64,000 nt of DNA from Acetomicrobium flavidum (GCF_900129645.1 NZ_FSQZ01000001.1:248001-312000); one strand, 5' to 3'. Positions 25,702 through 37,053 are shown, numbered from the stretch's first letter. Made by a program: numbers and translations. Notes: generated by a model not told the origin, from the letters alone.

Positions 25702-27075
25702 TTATAAGTCGCTTCCTCCCACGACCAACTCTTTAATAAGCACCGTCGGTTGACCGTCCGTTACCGGGACGGACTGACCGTTTTTGCCGCAAAAACCTAC
25801 TTCTAACTTTATGTCGTCGCCGACAGCCAAAATGTCCTTCAATGCCTGAGGACCGTTGCCAACAAGTACAGCTCCCCTGACTGGAGTTGTTATTTTACCA
25901 TCTTCTATCATGTAGCCTTCCTCTACATGGAATAAGAAGTCGCCTGACGTTGGGTTGGTCTCTCCTCCGCCTAATTTTTTTGCAAAAAGACCGTATGGCA
26001 CTTTCGATATGATCTCCTCCGCCTTTCCTTTGCCCGGGGATAAAAAGGTATTGGACATGCGTACCGTTGGAGGATTCATGTAAGACTGCCTTCGTCCGTT
26101 TCCCGTAAGGGGAAGTCCCCACATTTTATTGCAAAAGACATCTGCCAGATAGGCCTTTAAAATTCCATTTTCTATAAGCACGGTCCTCTGGGAGGGAGTT
26201 CCTTCGTCGTCATACCTGTAAGATCCGAAGGCGTCCTTGATGGTCGCATCATCTACCAAAGTGACTTCAGGGCTGGCCACCTGCTCGCCCAATTTACCCT
26301 TGAAGGAAGAATAGTCCTTGTATACAATATCCCCCTCCAGGGCATGTCCGCACGCCTCATGTATCATAGTTCCTCCCGCCTCGCCCGATAAAACGACTGG
26401 CATTTTCCCGGCAGGGCATAAGGCACATTCGGGGCCAACAAGGGCTTTTCTTGCTGCCTCCAAAGCTATAGACTCCATGTTCGCCAGTTCAAGAAAACGA
26501 TCCAGGGGTACGCTGTACCCGCTTGCCTCATAACCCGTATAAAGCTTACCGTTGCTTTCAACTATCACCTGAGCGGCAAACCGCGACAGGAATCTTGTTT
26601 CACGTACAAGCTTACCTTGGCTAGTGTAAATAGCTATTTCCTTCTGCGTAGCGCTCAATTTTAAGGTCACTTTTGTTATATACTTACTTTCCTGTGATAT
26701 AATTTTGCTCAATTCCCGCAAAATTGACGCATCAATCATGGGAATTTCCTTGCCTTCATTGACCGTTAGGAGCTCTTCCTGGGGCATGGAAGGAAGTTTT
26801 GTTGATATGTTCAAGGGCTCGACTGTATCGCAAATCAGTTTCATGACGGCTCCGGACGTGGTCCTGTGGATGTGCCCAAAGTGGGTTTCGCCTCCGCGAA
26901 GCAATCGAAATCCGCAACCTCGAATGACACCCGAGGCCAATTCTTCCAATTTGTCTGCCTCCAGAGTCGCGAAGTGCCCTAATGAGCGCTGTAAATAGAG
27001 ATCGCAAAAGGCATCGCTCTTCTTTCCAATGTCTGCCATTGCCTCAAGGAACACGTCAGATGACAAAAAGATCAC
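25702..27075 (-). CDS. tldD: TldD/PmbA family metalloprotease, TldD type
   Basis: TldD with TldE (PmbA) forms a heterodimeric protease that matures peptides such as microcins; only the TldD-type subunit holds the zinc motif. Here it is MIHEACGHALEGD near residue 235 (HExxxH). C-terminal TNPTSGDFLFHVEEGYMIEDG and GVLVGNGP-like AVLVGNGPQALKDI are typical. The GTG start at 27075 overlaps the upstream gene by 4 bases (GTGA). No tldE/pmbA partner is visible in the window. Confidence 0.94.
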   Translation of the reverse strand: MIFLSSDVFLEAMADIGKKSDAFCDLYLQRSLGHFATLEADKLEELASGVIRGCGFRLLRGGETHFGHIHRTTSGAVMKLICDTVEPLNISTKLPSMPQEELLTVNEGKEIPMIDASILRELSKIISQESKYITKVTLKLSATQKEIAIYTSQGKLVRETRFLSRFAAQVIVESNGKLYTGYEASGYSVPLDRFLELANMESIALEAARKALVGPECALCPAGKMPVVLSGEAGGTMIHEACGHALEGDIVYKDYSSFKGKLGEQVASPEVTLVDDATIKDAFGSYRYDDEGTPSQRTVLIENGILKAYLADVFCNKMWGLPLTGNGRRQSYMNPPTVRMSNTFLSPGKGKAEEIISKVPYGLFAKKLGGGETNPTSGDFLFHVEEGYMIEDGKITTPVRGAVLVGNGPQALKDILAVGDDIKLEVGFCGKNGQSVPVTDGQPTVLIKELVVGGSDL

Positions 27076-27323
27076 TCCTCCATTAAAATAAGCTCCCCTA
27101 CTGTTTCAAGATCATCGATCTCGCTTTTGAGGAGCGTTAAGACTTCGTATACATCAGAGACCATGTCTAGTGGAAAATATATCCATACGTGGTCCTGTGG
27201 TGCGTCTTCCTTCCTGATGTATCCCAAGTTGTCATAACCGTCAATTATGGCGCTCAAATAAAAAATTTCAGGCTCTGGAACGCTTAACAACAACTTGCAA
27301 AAACCCTTTTTAGGTAGCATCAT
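27072..27323 (-). CDS. Small conserved protein, probably DUF4911 family
   Basis: An 83-residue protein of unknown function. It has the pattern LLLSVPEPEIFYLSAIIDGYDNLGYIRK followed by WIYFPLDMVSDVYEVL, which I associate with DUF4911, though this is from memory and not checked. There is no signal, membrane helix or metal motif. I place the start at ATG 27323, which overlaps the rlmB stop by 4 bases; a longer version to 27353 would lie further into rlmB. It is tightly coupled on both sides (4-base overlap with tldD too), so it is real and probably made with RlmB and TldD. Confidence 0.7.
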   Translation of the reverse strand: MMLPKKGFCKLLLSVPEPEIFYLSAIIDGYDNLGYIRKEDAPQDHVWIYFPLDMVSDVYEVLTLLKSEIDDLETVGELILMEE

Positions 27324-28081
27324 GAGATCATCTCGCTGCAACATCTTGCCCATTCGTACATTCCTATGCTTGCTGCAACGGCAGCGTTTAAGGACCCCGT
27401 TTTTCCCAGCATCGGAATGGACCTCAAGTCGTCACAAGCCTTGGCCACGACCTGCGATATGCCCATTTCTTCCGATCCTACCACAAAGGCCAACTTGCCG
27501 CCAATGGGCGGCTTATCCCATAAGTGCCTTTCAGCCCTTTGATCCAAGCCAACTATCCAGACGCCTTTTTCCTTAAGTTCATTTATTGAGTTCACCAGGT
27601 TGCTTACGGTAACCGTCATGATCCTTAGGCTGGCACCAGCACTTGTCTTATGCACTGTGCTGTTTGGGAATGCGCTGTTGCGCTTAGGAATGATCACGCC
27701 CAGAGCACCGAAGACTTCAGCACTTCTAATTATGGCGCCCAAATTATGGGGATCCTTGATCTTATCTGCTATGATGACTAACGCCTTATCATTGGCCTTG
27801 GAAACCATATCGAGCAATTTACCCATATCTCCCGTTTTTCCCTTTACTACATAGGCAACTATGCCCTGATGTGATGCTCCATCCGTTATTCTGTCCAAGG
27901 CCTGTGGCTTTACCTTAGAAATCGGAATAGAGTACCTGCGAGCCTTATCGTATATCTCTTCAAAGAGTTTTTTGTTAATAGATTCAGACACCAATATCTT
28001 ATGGCAACGTTCCGGAGCCTCATCTATAAGTGCCATGACCGGATGATGTCCATAACAAATGTCGCTCGTCTCGTCCTTCAT
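27320..28081 (-). CDS. rlmB: 23S rRNA (guanosine-2'-O)-methyltransferase RlmB / TrmH-family SpoU methylase
   Basis: SpoU-class methylases form a trefoil knot that binds SAM. Motif 1 is DKIKDPHNLGAIIRSAEVFG, motif 2 is FVVGSEEMGIS, motif 3 is PMLGKTGSLNAAVAASIGMYEWAR. The N-terminal ~75 residues are the RNA substrate-binding domain of RlmB. Target G2251 of 23S rRNA is inferred from the family; a tRNA target cannot be excluded. Its ATG overlaps the uvrA stop (ATGA). Confidence 0.92.
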   Translation of the reverse strand: MKDETSDICYGHHPVMALIDEAPERCHKILVSESINKKLFEEIYDKARRYSIPISKVKPQALDRITDGASHQGIVAYVVKGKTGDMGKLLDMVSKANDKALVIIADKIKDPHNLGAIIRSAEVFGALGVIIPKRNSAFPNSTVHKTSAGASLRIMTVTVSNLVNSINELKEKGVWIVGLDQRAERHLWDKPPIGGKLAFVVGSEEMGISQVVAKACDDLRSIPMLGKTGSLNAAVAASIGMYEWARCCSEMIS

Positions 28082-30918
28082 GATACCAAATATTTTCCTC
28101 CTCTTATATCTTGTAAGAAGGCATCGATGTACCTGCCGGTGTAGCTACTTTTATTTTCCGCAAGATCTTCGGGTGTTCCGGTAGCTATGATATAACCTCC
28201 GCCATCTCCACCCTCCGGCCCCAGATCGATGATATGATCGCAGGAGACGAGAAAGTCAAGGTTATGTTCGATGACCACCACCGTATTGCCCTGATCGACC
28301 AACCTGTGCAAAAGCAAGAGCAACTTCTTTACGTCCGTGTAATGCAATCCCGTCGTAGGTTCATCCAAGAGGTAAAGGGTAGATCCCCTAAACTGCTTTG
28401 AAAGCTCGGTAGCAAGCTTTACCCTCTGCGCTTCCCCTCCGCTCAAGGTGGGGGCAGGCTGACCAAGGCGAATATATCCTAAGCCTGCTTCCTTTATCAC
28501 TGACAGCTTCTTTTCGATCTTAGGTATGTCCTTAAAGAATTCGCAGGCCTCATCTACGGTCATGTCCAAGACATCCGTAATATTTTTGCCCTTAAATTTA
28601 ACCTCAAGCGTTTCCCTGTTGTAGCGTTTTCCCTTGCAAACCTCACAGGTCACGTAAGCATCAGGCATGAAAAGCATAGGGACCTTAACTAAACCCTCGC
28701 CCTTGCATGCCTCACAGCGACCTCCCCTTACGTTGAAGCTGAAACGTCCCATGGAATAGCCTCTAAGCTTTGCCTCGGGCAGCATTGAAAAAAGCTCCCT
28801 TATGTAGGTGAAAACCCCTGTATACGTCGCAGGATTGGACCTTGGAGTGCGCCCAATGGGGCTTTGATCGATCAATACCACGTTTTGAAGCTGTGAGTAT
28901 CCCTCGATGGCCCTGTGCTTGCCGACCCTGGCCCTGAAATCGCTGTCTAAAAGCCTTTTAATGCCCTTGAATATTATCTCGTAAAGCAAAGTACTTTTGC
29001 CCGATCCCGATACGCCGCTTATGCAGACCAGTTCTCCTAGCGGTATCGTCACATCGATGGATTTTAGATTGTTTTCCTCGGCACCATATATCTTTATAAA
29101 ACCCTTCGGCTTCCTCCTGCTGTTATGTGGTGAAAACACGACGCCGGAGCTTTCTCCCCTCAAGTAAAGGGCAGATAAACAATTGGAATTTTGAATGTCC
29201 TCGGTAGATCCCTCGAATACTATGTTACCCCCCATCTCTCCCGCCGCCGGGCCAAGCTCTATTATGTGGTCGGCTGCCAGCATCACTTCTCTGTCATGCT
29301 CTACCACAATTATGCTGTTGCCAAGGTCCTTTATCGACTTGATGGTTCGCAACAACCTATCGGTATCCCTGGGATGAAGGCCAATAGTGGGTTCGTCTAG
29401 GACATAAAGTACACCGCTCAGCTTCGAACCGATCTGTGTGGCAAGATGAATCCGCTGGCTTTCTCCGCCGCTTAAGGTGTCAGCCCTTCGGTTCAACGTC
29501 AAATAGCCCACCCCTACATCCACGAGGAAGGAAAGCCTCTTTGAAAGCTCCTCTAAGACCGGCCTGATCACGTTATTCCATTGGCTTTCCTGTGAGTTAA
29601 CCTTTTTAATGACATTTACCAGGGATGCCACCTGCATCTCAACCAAGTCGCCAATGCTGTAGCCTGCGACCCTTACGGCCAAGGCCTCCGGGCGCAGGCG
29701 CCTGCCCCTGCAGGCTTCACATATGTCCTCGGTGCGAAACCTGGCAAGCTCTTCTTTTACGTTTTCCGAGTCAGTCTCTTTCCATCTTCGCTCTAACCAT
29801 GGAATAAGTCCTTCATACCTTCCCATGTACGTGAACTCTTCGCCATGTTCTCTATATGTCATCAAAGCCCTATCGTTAGATCCATTTATGATGACGTCTT
29901 TCACATCTTGAGGTAAAGATTTAAATGGTGTATTTAAATCCCAACCCTTTGTCCTTGCAAGTGCCTCAAGGCGCCTGAGCATATAATGGTTTTTGCCCCA
30001 GGGTATTATCGCCCCTTCAAATACCTTTCTCTCCGGGTCTATGGCCAAATCCTTGGAGAAATATTCATAACTTCCTATCCCAGAACAGGAAGGACAAGCA
30101 CCATAGGGGCTGTTGAAAGAAAACAACCTAGGCTCGACCTCGGGAATTGAAATACCGCAATCCGGACAGACAAACTTGTTGGTCAGCAACTCCTCTTCCT
30201 GCTCGTCTATTACCAGCAGCACAAAGCCATCGGCGAGCTCAAAGGACTTTTCTACCGCCTCGCTCAAGCGATCTCTCTTTGCTTCCTGAGCTCGTATGCG
30301 ATCAATTACCACCTCTATGTCATGCGTCCTGTTTTTATCCAAGGTGATATCTTCCTCGAGCCAAAGTATTTGGCCGTCGACGCGTACCCTTGCATATCCT
30401 GCCTGTCTTAATCGGAGAAAAAGATTTTTATGTTCTCCTTTTTTCCTCTTGATAACCGGTGCCAGAATGGAAAGCCTCCTGTCCGGCCACCTTTTTAATA
30501 CCAGATCGACTATTTCATCCACCGTGTACTTATGAACCTCATGCCCGCATATATGGCAATAGGGGGTACCGGCTCTTCCGTATAGCAGCCTCAGGTAATC
30601 GTAAATCTCGGTTACCGTTCCGACCGTAGAGCGGGGGTTATGAGATATACCCTTTTGTTCTATGGAAATGGCAGGAGATAAGCCCGATATATCATCCACG
30701 TCGGGCTTGTCCTGCATTCCCAAAAACTGCCTTGCAAAGGCCGACAACGATTCCACGTACCTCCGTTGTCCCTCTGCGTATATGGTATCGAAGGCCAGCG
30801 ACGATTTCCCCGAACCTGACGGACCGGTTATCACCACTAATTTATTCTTCGGTATCTTTACGTCTATGTTTTTTAGATTATGCTGTCTTGCTCCTTTTAC
30901 GATTATGTATTGTTCCAC
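28078..30918 (-). CDS. uvrA: Excinuclease ABC subunit A
   Basis: UvrA is the damage-sensing ATPase of nucleotide excision repair. Two ABC modules: Walker [21 protein letters not shown] near residue 32 and [16 protein letters not shown] near 640, with signatures [12 protein letters not shown] and [12 protein letters not shown]. Zinc fingers CPDC...CPSC (about 255-283) and CEAC...CEVC (about 735-760) are intact, and [15 protein letters not shown] is the UvrB-contact region. 946 residues is full length. The GTG start at 30918 lies 41 bases inside the end of uvrB. Confidence 0.98.
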   Translation of the reverse strand: MEQYIIVKGARQHNLKNIDVKIPKNKLVVITGPSGSGKSSLAFDTIYAEGQRRYVESLSAFARQFLGMQDKPDVDDISGLSPAISIEQKGISHNPRSTVGTVTEIYDYLRLLYGRAGTPYCHICGHEVHKYTVDEIVDLVLKRWPDRRLSILAPVIKRKKGEHKNLFLRLRQAGYARVRVDGQILWLEEDITLDKNRTHDIEVVIDRIRAQEAKRDRLSEAVEKSFELADGFVLLVIDEQEEELLTNKFVCPDCGISIPEVEPRLFSFNSPYGACPSCSGIGSYEYFSKDLAIDPERKVFEGAIIPWGKNHYMLRRLEALARTKGWDLNTPFKSLPQDVKDVIINGSNDRALMTYREHGEEFTYMGRYEGLIPWLERRWKETDSENVKEELARFRTEDICEACRGRRLRPEALAVRVAGYSIGDLVEMQVASLVNVIKKVNSQESQWNNVIRPVLEELSKRLSFLVDVGVGYLTLNRRADTLSGGESQRIHLATQIGSKLSGVLYVLDEPTIGLHPRDTDRLLRTIKSIKDLGNSIIVVEHDREVMLAADHIIELGPAAGEMGGNIVFEGSTEDIQNSNCLSALYLRGESSGVVFSPHNSRRKPKGFIKIYGAEENNLKSIDVTIPLGELVCISGVSGSGKSTLLYEIIFKGIKRLLDSDFRARVGKHRAIEGYSQLQNVVLIDQSPIGRTPRSNPATYTGVFTYIRELFSMLPEAKLRGYSMGRFSFNVRGGRCEACKGEGLVKVPMLFMPDAYVTCEVCKGKRYNRETLEVKFKGKNITDVLDMTVDEACEFFKDIPKIEKKLSVIKEAGLGYIRLGQPAPTLSGGEAQRVKLATELSKQFRGSTLYLLDEPTTGLHYTDVKKLLLLLHRLVDQGNTVVVIEHNLDFLVSCDHIIDLGPEGGDGGGYIIATGTPEDLAENKSSYTGRYIDAFLQDIRGGKYLVS

Positions 30919-32902
30919 GGGTAATTTTTCCTCCCTTTATATCGCTTATCAGATCTCTAAGCCTTGCTGCCTCCTCGAAATTTAACTTGGATACGGCATC
31001 CCACATCATGCGTTCCAGCTCATCGAGCGAAACCTCACTTTGCCTGGGAAGCATGCCTCTGTCGGCTTCTTCGAGCTTATGATCGAGCAGCTCTTCGGGC
31101 AGTAGGTGAACTATGGGTTTTACTATGCTCTTAGGTATTACTCCATGCTTGAGGTTGAAGGCTTCTTGAGCCTCTCTCCGCCTTTTTGTCTCTCTTACTG
31201 CGAACTCTATCCCCTCGGTCATCTCGTCTGCGTAAAGCACGACCGTACCTGCCGCATGTCTTGCTGCCCTTCCTATCATCTGTATGATCGAGCGCGAAGA
31301 GCGCAGAAAACCTTCTCTGTCGGCGTCAAGTATGGCTACCAATCTAACTTCAGGGAGGTCCAGACCTTCCCGAAGCAAATTAACGCCAACCAATATGTCT
31401 ATGTTGCCTATCCTGAGGTCGCGCAGCAATTCTGCCCTCTCGAAGGCGTCAAGCTCAGAATGAATATATCTTACCTTATAACCAAGCCCTGCCAAATACT
31501 CGGCCAAATCCTCCGCTGAACGCTTTGTCAGCGTATTTACCAGGACCCTTTGGTTTGCCCCTACACATTCCTTGAGGCGATGAAGCAAATCGTCCAATTG
31601 ATTCCTTGCCGGAACGACCTCGACTTCCGGGTCCAATATCCCGGTGGGCCTTATCAATTGTTCAACCACCTGGCTTGATACCGAGATCTCGTAATCCCCG
31701 GGAGTGGCCGATATGAAGATGACCTGTTTCATGTATTCTTCAAACTCCTCCCATCGAAGGGGCCTGTTATCCAGGCAAGAGGGCAGCCTAAATCCGTGTT
31801 CCACGAGGGTCTTTTTTCTCGATATGTCGCCATTGTACATTCCCCTTATCTGGGGAACAGTTATGTGCGATTCATCTATCACCATGATAAAATCATCGGG
31901 AAAGAAGTCCAGAAGCGTTCCCGGTGGCTCACCTGGGTTTCGCCCGTCCAAGTGCCGTGAGTAATTTTCTATACCTGAGCAGTATCCTACTTCCGCAAGC
32001 ATCTGCATGTCATACCGCGTGCGCGTGAGCAACCTTTGTGCTTCTAGGACCTTGCCTTCACCTTGAAGCTCTGCAACTCTCCGCTCAAGCTCTTCTTCGA
32101 TGGCCTTTAAGGCTCTCTGTATATTTTCCTGCGTCGTTACGTAGTGCTGCGCGGGAAAAATGGCGGCATGGTCTTTTTGTATTATGGACTTACCCCATAG
32201 GGGGTCTATTTCCTCAATTCTCTCTATCTCATCGTCGAAAAAGGATATGCGTAGCGCCGTATCGCTATACGCCGGATAGACCTCCACCACATCGCCGCGT
32301 CCTCTAAAAGTTCCAGGCTCAAGCGTTACATCGTTGCGCTCGTAGTAGTTGTCAAGCAATCTCTTGAAAAATTCCTTTCGGCTTATGACGTCTCCCACGG
32401 AGAACCGAAATATCGCTTCCTCATAGGATTTTCTCTTGCCCAAGCCATATATGCAGGATACGCTTGCCACGACTATAACGTCCCTTCTCTCCAAAAGGGC
32501 TTTCGTCGTGGCCAGTCTGAGTTTTTCTATGCGCTCATTTATTGATGCGTCCTTTTCTATGTAGATATCCTGGGCAGGAAGGTAAGCTTCGGGCTGATAG
32601 TAGTCATAATAACTCACGAAGTAATGGACCTCGTTGTTCGGAAAAAAGTCTTTAAATTCACTATAAAGCTGTGCCGCTAAGGTTTTGTTATGGGCAATTA
32701 CCAATACGGGACGTTGGACCTGTTCTATTACGTTTGCTATGGTAAAGGTTTTACCGCTGCCCGTCACTCCAAGGAGGGTTTGATACTTCATACCTTCCTT
32801 CAACCCTACGACCAGTTTATCTATGGCTTGAGGCTGGTCGCCTGCTGGCTTCCAGGGCGCCTTTAACTCAAATTTTTCCATGCTCTCCTCGCGACGCTTC
32901 AT
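30878..32902 (-). CDS. uvrB: Excinuclease ABC subunit B
   Basis: UvrB is a helicase-like protein loaded on damage by UvrA, then bound by UvrC. It has [14 protein letters not shown] (Walker A), [12 protein letters not shown] (the beta-hairpin that clamps DNA), [14 protein letters not shown] (Walker B box), helicase motifs V and VI ([32 protein letters not shown]) and a C-terminal UVR domain (about 625-660). 674 residues. ATG 32902 is used; ATG 32881 is a close alternative. uvrC is not in the window. Confidence 0.98.
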   Translation of the reverse strand: MKRREESMEKFELKAPWKPAGDQPQAIDKLVVGLKEGMKYQTLLGVTGSGKTFTIANVIEQVQRPVLVIAHNKTLAAQLYSEFKDFFPNNEVHYFVSYYDYYQPEAYLPAQDIYIEKDASINERIEKLRLATTKALLERRDVIVVASVSCIYGLGKRKSYEEAIFRFSVGDVISRKEFFKRLLDNYYERNDVTLEPGTFRGRGDVVEVYPAYSDTALRISFFDDEIERIEEIDPLWGKSIIQKDHAAIFPAQHYVTTQENIQRALKAIEEELERRVAELQGEGKVLEAQRLLTRTRYDMQMLAEVGYCSGIENYSRHLDGRNPGEPPGTLLDFFPDDFIMVIDESHITVPQIRGMYNGDISRKKTLVEHGFRLPSCLDNRPLRWEEFEEYMKQVIFISATPGDYEISVSSQVVEQLIRPTGILDPEVEVVPARNQLDDLLHRLKECVGANQRVLVNTLTKRSAEDLAEYLAGLGYKVRYIHSELDAFERAELLRDLRIGNIDILVGVNLLREGLDLPEVRLVAILDADREGFLRSSRSIIQMIGRAARHAAGTVVLYADEMTEGIEFAVRETKRRREAQEAFNLKHGVIPKSIVKPIVHLLPEELLDHKLEEADRGMLPRQSEVSLDELERMMWDAVSKLNFEEAARLRDLISDIKGGKITRGTIHNRKRSKTA

Positions 32903-32929
32903 ACCTCAAATACCACCTCATGTATATGA

Positions 32930-32972
32930 TATCAAGAAAAAGGATGACGCGCAGGTCAATCTACGCGTCATC
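32930..32972 (-). terminator. Terminator downstream of ftsH
   Basis: Read on the minus strand, GATGACGCG pairs with CGCGTCATC (9 bp) around a 12-base loop and is followed by CTTTTTCTT. It closes the tilS-hpt-ftsH transcript before uvrB begins. Confidence 0.8.
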
Positions 32973-33018
32973 GAAAACATCGAGTTTCACTAAACGCATT
33001 CTAAATCGTGCCTGGCCA

Positions 33019-34935
33019 TTAAACCGGATCTATCCTAGGCTCCAACTGAACCGGCGACTTTTTGTCCACAGATTGAGCTGCAGCCACCGATTGTGTCTCG
33101 GGAAGCCTTTCGCCGCTATCCTGCGGTATCGCTTGAAGCTGCTCGTTAATGAGGGCATCCAGCTCTTCGCCTTCGAGGACCTCTTTTTCAAGTAAAACTT
33201 CGGCAATCCTATCTAAGATCGGCTCATGTTTGATAAGCAAGTCCTTGACCAACTCGTAGCAATCGTCGATGATCCGCCTTACTTCCTGGTCTATGGCATA
33301 GGCGATCTCTTCGCTGTAGTTGCGATCCTCCACTATATCCCTTCCAAGAAAGATCTCGTGCTGCTTTCTGCCCAGGCGCACAGGCCCTAGCCTCTCGCTC
33401 ATGCCAAATTCAGTTACCATCTTTCTGGCTATTTGAGTTGCCCGCTCTAAGTCATTTTGAGCCCCTGTGGTTATGTCATCGCCCTTGAGTTCCTCGGTGA
33501 CCCTACCGCCGAGCAAAACGCATATCTGGTTTAAAAGCTCCTTCTTCGATATTAGGAACCTATCTTCCTCGGGAAGTTGCATGGTGTAACCCAAAGCCTG
33601 ATGCCCGCGAGGTATTATGGAGACCTTATGGACGGGATCGCAATTCGGCAAGAGCTTGGCCACCAGGGCATGCCCAGATTCATGCAGGGCGATTACCCTT
33701 TTTTCCTTCGGGCTTATTACCCTGCTCTTACGCTCTGGACCGGCTATGACTCGATCAATTGCCTCTTCGAACTCGTCCATCGTGATGAGCTTTTTGTTTC
33801 GCCTTGCAGCCAGCAAGGCTGCCTCGTTGACGAGGTTGGCAAGGTCGGCGCCTACAAAGCCGGGCGTCCTTTTGGCTATGACCTCAAGGTTTACGTTAGG
33901 ATCGACCTTTTTGTCCCTTATATGCACCTTAAGTATGGCCACTCTGCCCTTGAAATCTGGTCGGTCCACCACAATTTGCCGATCGAATCGCCCCGGTCGC
34001 AGCAAAGCGGGATCCAAGATATCCGGCCTGTTTGTGGCTGCTATGACTATTATTCCGGTTGTGGTGTCAAAGCCGTCCAGCTCGACAAGCAGCTGATTTA
34101 AAGTTTGCTCCCTTTCATCGTGTCCGCCCCCCAGGCCGGCGCCCCTATGCCTTCCAACTGCGTCGATCTCGTCGATAAAGATGATGCATGGTTGATACTT
34201 TCTGGCCTGCTCAAATAGGTCGCGCACCCTGGCAGCCCCCACGCCGACAAACATCTCTACGAAGTCCGAACCGCTGATGCTGAAGAAAGGCACATCCGCT
34301 TCGCCAGCTACGGCACGGGCCAACAAGGTTTTGCCCGTTCCAGGGTGCCCCAACAGAAGGACACCTCTTGGAACTCGCGCGCCCAGGGCGGCAAACTTTC
34401 TCGGATTGCGCAGGAACTCTATGACTTCCTGTAGCTCTTCCTTTGCCTCATCACAACCGGCGACATCGTCAAAGGTGACCTTCGGCCTGTTGTCCAGGAA
34501 CATCTTAGCCTTGCTCTTTGCAAAGGACATCACCTTGCTGCCGCCACCCTGCATATGGTAAAGGATGAATATCCATGCTCCTATAAGAAGGAGGGTGGGA
34601 AAGAGTGAAGATACCATACCAGACCACCAAGGCGTTGCCTGTGGTGGCTTAACTTCGACGTTGACTCCCTTTGCCGCGATTTCCTTAGCCAAATCGCCAA
34701 CGCCTACAGCATAAGTACTGAAGTGATGGCCGTCCTTTAGCACGCCGGTAATAGTGGATCCATCTATGGTGACATCGGTGACGTTGCCTTTGTCCACTTG
34801 ATTCAGAAATTCCGAGTAGGACAGTGGAACCACATCACGAGTCGGCTGCATAGGAGTGATGAACATATTTACCAGGCTCACCACTAGTACTATCAATATC
34901 AAATATAACCCTAAGTTTTTCATCATTTTACCCAA
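33019..34935 (-). CDS. ftsH: ATP-dependent zinc metalloprotease FtsH
   Basis: FtsH is a hexameric membrane protease that removes misassembled membrane proteins and some regulators. Membrane helices at about 7-25 and 105-128 flank a periplasmic domain. The AAA module has [18 protein letters not shown] (about 199-216), [10 protein letters not shown] and the SRH. The zinc site HESGH lies near 416. The C-terminal ~40 residues are Pro/Gln-rich and variable. TTG 34935 follows GAGGTGG by 7 bases; ATG 34926 is an alternative. tilS-hpt-ftsH is a widely conserved order. Confidence 0.97.
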   Translation of the reverse strand: MGKMMKNLGLYLILIVLVVSLVNMFITPMQPTRDVVPLSYSEFLNQVDKGNVTDVTIDGSTITGVLKDGHHFSTYAVGVGDLAKEIAAKGVNVEVKPPQATPWWSGMVSSLFPTLLLIGAWIFILYHMQGGGSKVMSFAKSKAKMFLDNRPKVTFDDVAGCDEAKEELQEVIEFLRNPRKFAALGARVPRGVLLLGHPGTGKTLLARAVAGEADVPFFSISGSDFVEMFVGVGAARVRDLFEQARKYQPCIIFIDEIDAVGRHRGAGLGGGHDEREQTLNQLLVELDGFDTTTGIIVIAATNRPDILDPALLRPGRFDRQIVVDRPDFKGRVAILKVHIRDKKVDPNVNLEVIAKRTPGFVGADLANLVNEAALLAARRNKKLITMDEFEEAIDRVIAGPERKSRVISPKEKRVIALHESGHALVAKLLPNCDPVHKVSIIPRGHQALGYTMQLPEEDRFLISKKELLNQICVLLGGRVTEELKGDDITTGAQNDLERATQIARKMVTEFGMSERLGPVRLGRKQHEIFLGRDIVEDRNYSEEIAYAIDQEVRRIIDDCYELVKDLLIKHEPILDRIAEVLLEKEVLEGEELDALINEQLQAIPQDSGERLPETQSVAAAQSVDKKSPVQLEPRIDPV

Positions 34936-34956
34936 ATTATTACCACCTCTTTTGCC

Positions 34957-35493
34957 CTACATTGAAGGTCTTACAATATATATGGACGGCAAGTTGCGCC
35001 ACAGACCTGCGTAATCAAGCCCGTAACCTACCACAAATTCGTCGGGTATAGTAAATCCACAATAGTCTATATTCACCTCAGCCTGATGTCTATCAGGCTT
35101 ATCGAGGAGCACGCATATCCTAAGTCCCCTAGGTTGTCTTTCCATCATCAATCTGTATAGGTAGGACAGCGTCAATCCGGTATCCATGATATCCTCGACT
35201 ATAAGCACTTCACATCCTTTAATGTCGCTATCGATGTCCTTCACTATTCTGACTATACCGCTGGTCTTAGTAGATGCACCATACGATGACACGGCCAAAA
35301 AGTCAATCTTAACTTTCACCGAATTGTCTATGCAGCGCACGAGGTCCGATAAAAATATCACGGCTCCTTTCAGCACTCCAATCACGATCAATTCCTTGCC
35401 AGCATAATCTCGAGAAATCTGCCGTCCCAATTCCCTTACCCTATCCTTGATTACACCTTCGCTAAGCAGGACTTCGTTTAACTCATACGACAT
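34957..35493 (-). CDS. hpt: Hypoxanthine(-guanine) phosphoribosyltransferase
   Basis: Hpt salvages hypoxanthine and guanine to IMP and GMP with PRPP. The PRPP-binding loop VLIVEDIMDTGLTL (about 95-108) and the base-site LLDKPDRHQAEVNIDYCGF, then DEFVVGYGLDYAGLWRNLP are diagnostic. 178 residues is normal. It follows tilS by 5 bases and precedes ftsH by 21. guaB elsewhere in this window acts on the IMP that Hpt can make. Confidence 0.96.
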   Translation of the reverse strand: MSYELNEVLLSEGVIKDRVRELGRQISRDYAGKELIVIGVLKGAVIFLSDLVRCIDNSVKVKIDFLAVSSYGASTKTSGIVRIVKDIDSDIKGCEVLIVEDIMDTGLTLSYLYRLMMERQPRGLRICVLLDKPDRHQAEVNIDYCGFTIPDEFVVGYGLDYAGLWRNLPSIYIVRPSM

Positions 35494-35498
35494 GAAGG

Positions 35499-36902
35499 TT
35501 ACATCCTTTCGCTTTTCTTGTATTCCGCTTTTATCCTGACCCTTTTCAGCGATCGATCCGCATCCCTGACTTTACAACTTCCACCATATAAAGGTATCCA
35601 CCACATTTTACAACTTAAAATGAATATTGGCCATACTTGTTTAGACCACCATGGTACAGGATCAAAGAAATCGTCTATAAGTCGATGTGCCTCCTTAATT
35701 GAAACTATTTGCAAGGGAAGATCCATTTCGTCACATATGGAAACACAACACTGATACATGCCAAACTTCGGCATATCTGTCCTATCGGACATGTTCCAAT
35801 GAAACTCCCAACCGTTCCAAAAAAGCTCTCCGCTGGGTTGAGACCTGAGGTCTATAGAGACGCTTGGCGATCTTGTCTCAATATCCCAATCTACCCATGA
35901 TATGAAATCCCTATCGGCGCATACCTCTATCCTCTTTTCCCATTGAAATCTCCAATTTAACCTTTCCCTTATAAGCCCTACCAGAAGTTCCGTTCGATTG
36001 CCCGAGAGAGTCGTTAGGCCTAAGTCACGCTGCTGCTTTCGTATGCATTCTGCCAGCAAGTGAGGCGGCAGGTTGACTGACTGTAAGATCTTTCTGTCCC
36101 AGGTTGCCATGGCATAGGGCAGCGGATTTCGTCTTAATACCTCGTTTATGGAGCTTGCATCCCTTTCCAGCCGATCAGTTATATCACAAGCCTGCCTTGA
36201 GAGGGAGGCGATATGTTCCTTGATTTTTGGGTTGTATTCACTTTCGAGCAGGGGAATCAATTGTAAGCGTATTTTGTTTCTGGTGTAGTCAATATCTATG
36301 TTGGTAGAGTCCTCTCGCCAGGCCATTCCTAATCCCTTTAATAGCTCGATAATTTCCGATCTGAAAAACTCTATCAATGGCCTTACGATGTATCCTCTCT
36401 TCTCTGGTATGCCGCGAACTCCCCTTATCCCCGTTCCTCTTATTACGTTGAAGAGAACGGTCTCGACCAAGTCATCCTTATGATGACCTACGGCTATGCA
36501 AGAGGCGCCATATTTTTCTCTGACTTGTTCCAAAAAGGCATAGCGCAGCCTGCGAGCAGCTTCTTCGACGCTCTCCCCCCTTTGCCGACATTTTGGCACA
36601 GGAACGCTTTCCATCAGGAAAGGGCATCTCAATTCAGTTGCCAGACCACGAACAAAAGCAGCATCCTCTAAGGAATCCTCTCCTCTTATGCCATGTTCGA
36701 AATGGGCAACGATCACCTTACCGCGCCACAAATTGACCAACAGCCAAAGCAGTGCGACAGAATCTGGTCCCCCTGAGACACCGGCTACAATTGGACCACT
36801 GCTGTTCCACCAACCCTGACGAATGCCGACGGCCTTAAACTTGGGATAGTAATTATCCATGATCCACTTGGGGATGCATTTTGAGGTATTCACTTTTTCC
36901 AT
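35499..36902 (-). CDS. tilS: tRNA(Ile)-lysidine synthase TilS
   Basis: TilS adds lysine to C34 of the CAU-anticodon tRNA-Ile so that it reads AUA. The PP-loop VAGVSGGPDSVALLW is near residue 40, followed by HFEHGIRGEDSLEDAAFV and GHHKDDLVETVLFN. The C-terminal half is divergent, as usual for the family; 467 residues is full length. The start is uncertain: ATG 36902 or GTG 36905, with only AGGTG close by. It is downstream of a tRNA operon that carries both fMet and Met CAU tRNAs, though not the tRNA-Ile(CAU) substrate. Confidence 0.94.
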   Translation of the reverse strand: MEKVNTSKCIPKWIMDNYYPKFKAVGIRQGWWNSSGPIVAGVSGGPDSVALLWLLVNLWRGKVIVAHFEHGIRGEDSLEDAAFVRGLATELRCPFLMESVPVPKCRQRGESVEEAARRLRYAFLEQVREKYGASCIAVGHHKDDLVETVLFNVIRGTGIRGVRGIPEKRGYIVRPLIEFFRSEIIELLKGLGMAWREDSTNIDIDYTRNKIRLQLIPLLESEYNPKIKEHIASLSRQACDITDRLERDASSINEVLRRNPLPYAMATWDRKILQSVNLPPHLLAECIRKQQRDLGLTTLSGNRTELLVGLIRERLNWRFQWEKRIEVCADRDFISWVDWDIETRSPSVSIDLRSQPSGELFWNGWEFHWNMSDRTDMPKFGMYQCCVSICDEMDLPLQIVSIKEAHRLIDDFFDPVPWWSKQVWPIFILSCKMWWIPLYGGSCKVRDADRSLKRVRIKAEYKKSERM

Positions 36903-36931
36903 CACCTATTATTATGAAGCACAAACAACAT

Positions 36932-36951
36932 AGGCGGGGATATCCCCGCCT
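36932..36951 (-). terminator. GC-rich hairpin after the tRNA operon
   Basis: A perfect 20-base palindrome with seven G/C pairs per arm lies between tRNA-Met and tilS. The following minus-strand bases (ATGTTGTTTGTG) are T-rich but not a clean U-run, so it may terminate the tRNA transcript only partly and let tilS be read through. It could also be a processing site. Confidence 0.5.
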
Positions 36952-36972
36952 TTACGTTCTGCTAAAATACAA

Positions 36973-37049
36973 TGGTGGCGGTGAGTGGATTCGAACCACT
37001 GACACTGCGGGTATGAACCGCATGCTCTAGCCATCTGAGCTACACCGCC
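36973..37049 (-). tRNA. tRNA-Met (anticodon CAT), elongator type
   Basis: 77 bases including an encoded CCA. Acceptor GGCGGTG pairs with CACCGCC, so positions 1-72 are paired, unlike an initiator. The anticodon loop is TTCATAC within the stem TGCGG/CCGCA, and the T-loop is GGTTCGAATCC. Sequence resembles the elongator tRNA-Met of Bacillus rather than tRNA-Ile(CAU). Third tRNA of the operon. Confidence 0.93.
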
Positions 37050-37053
37050 ACTT

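Noticed and set aside
33577-34101. Two overlapping plus-strand frames (about 160-174 residues) over ftsH
   Set aside because: Antisense to the AAA and protease regions of ftsH; no independent signals.
36973-37049. Reading the CAT-anticodon tRNA as tRNA-Ile(CAU), the TilS substrate
   Set aside because: Its body closely follows elongator tRNA-Met of Bacillus (GGCGGTGTAGCTCAG start and CGGTTCATACCC anticodon arm), so Met is the better call.
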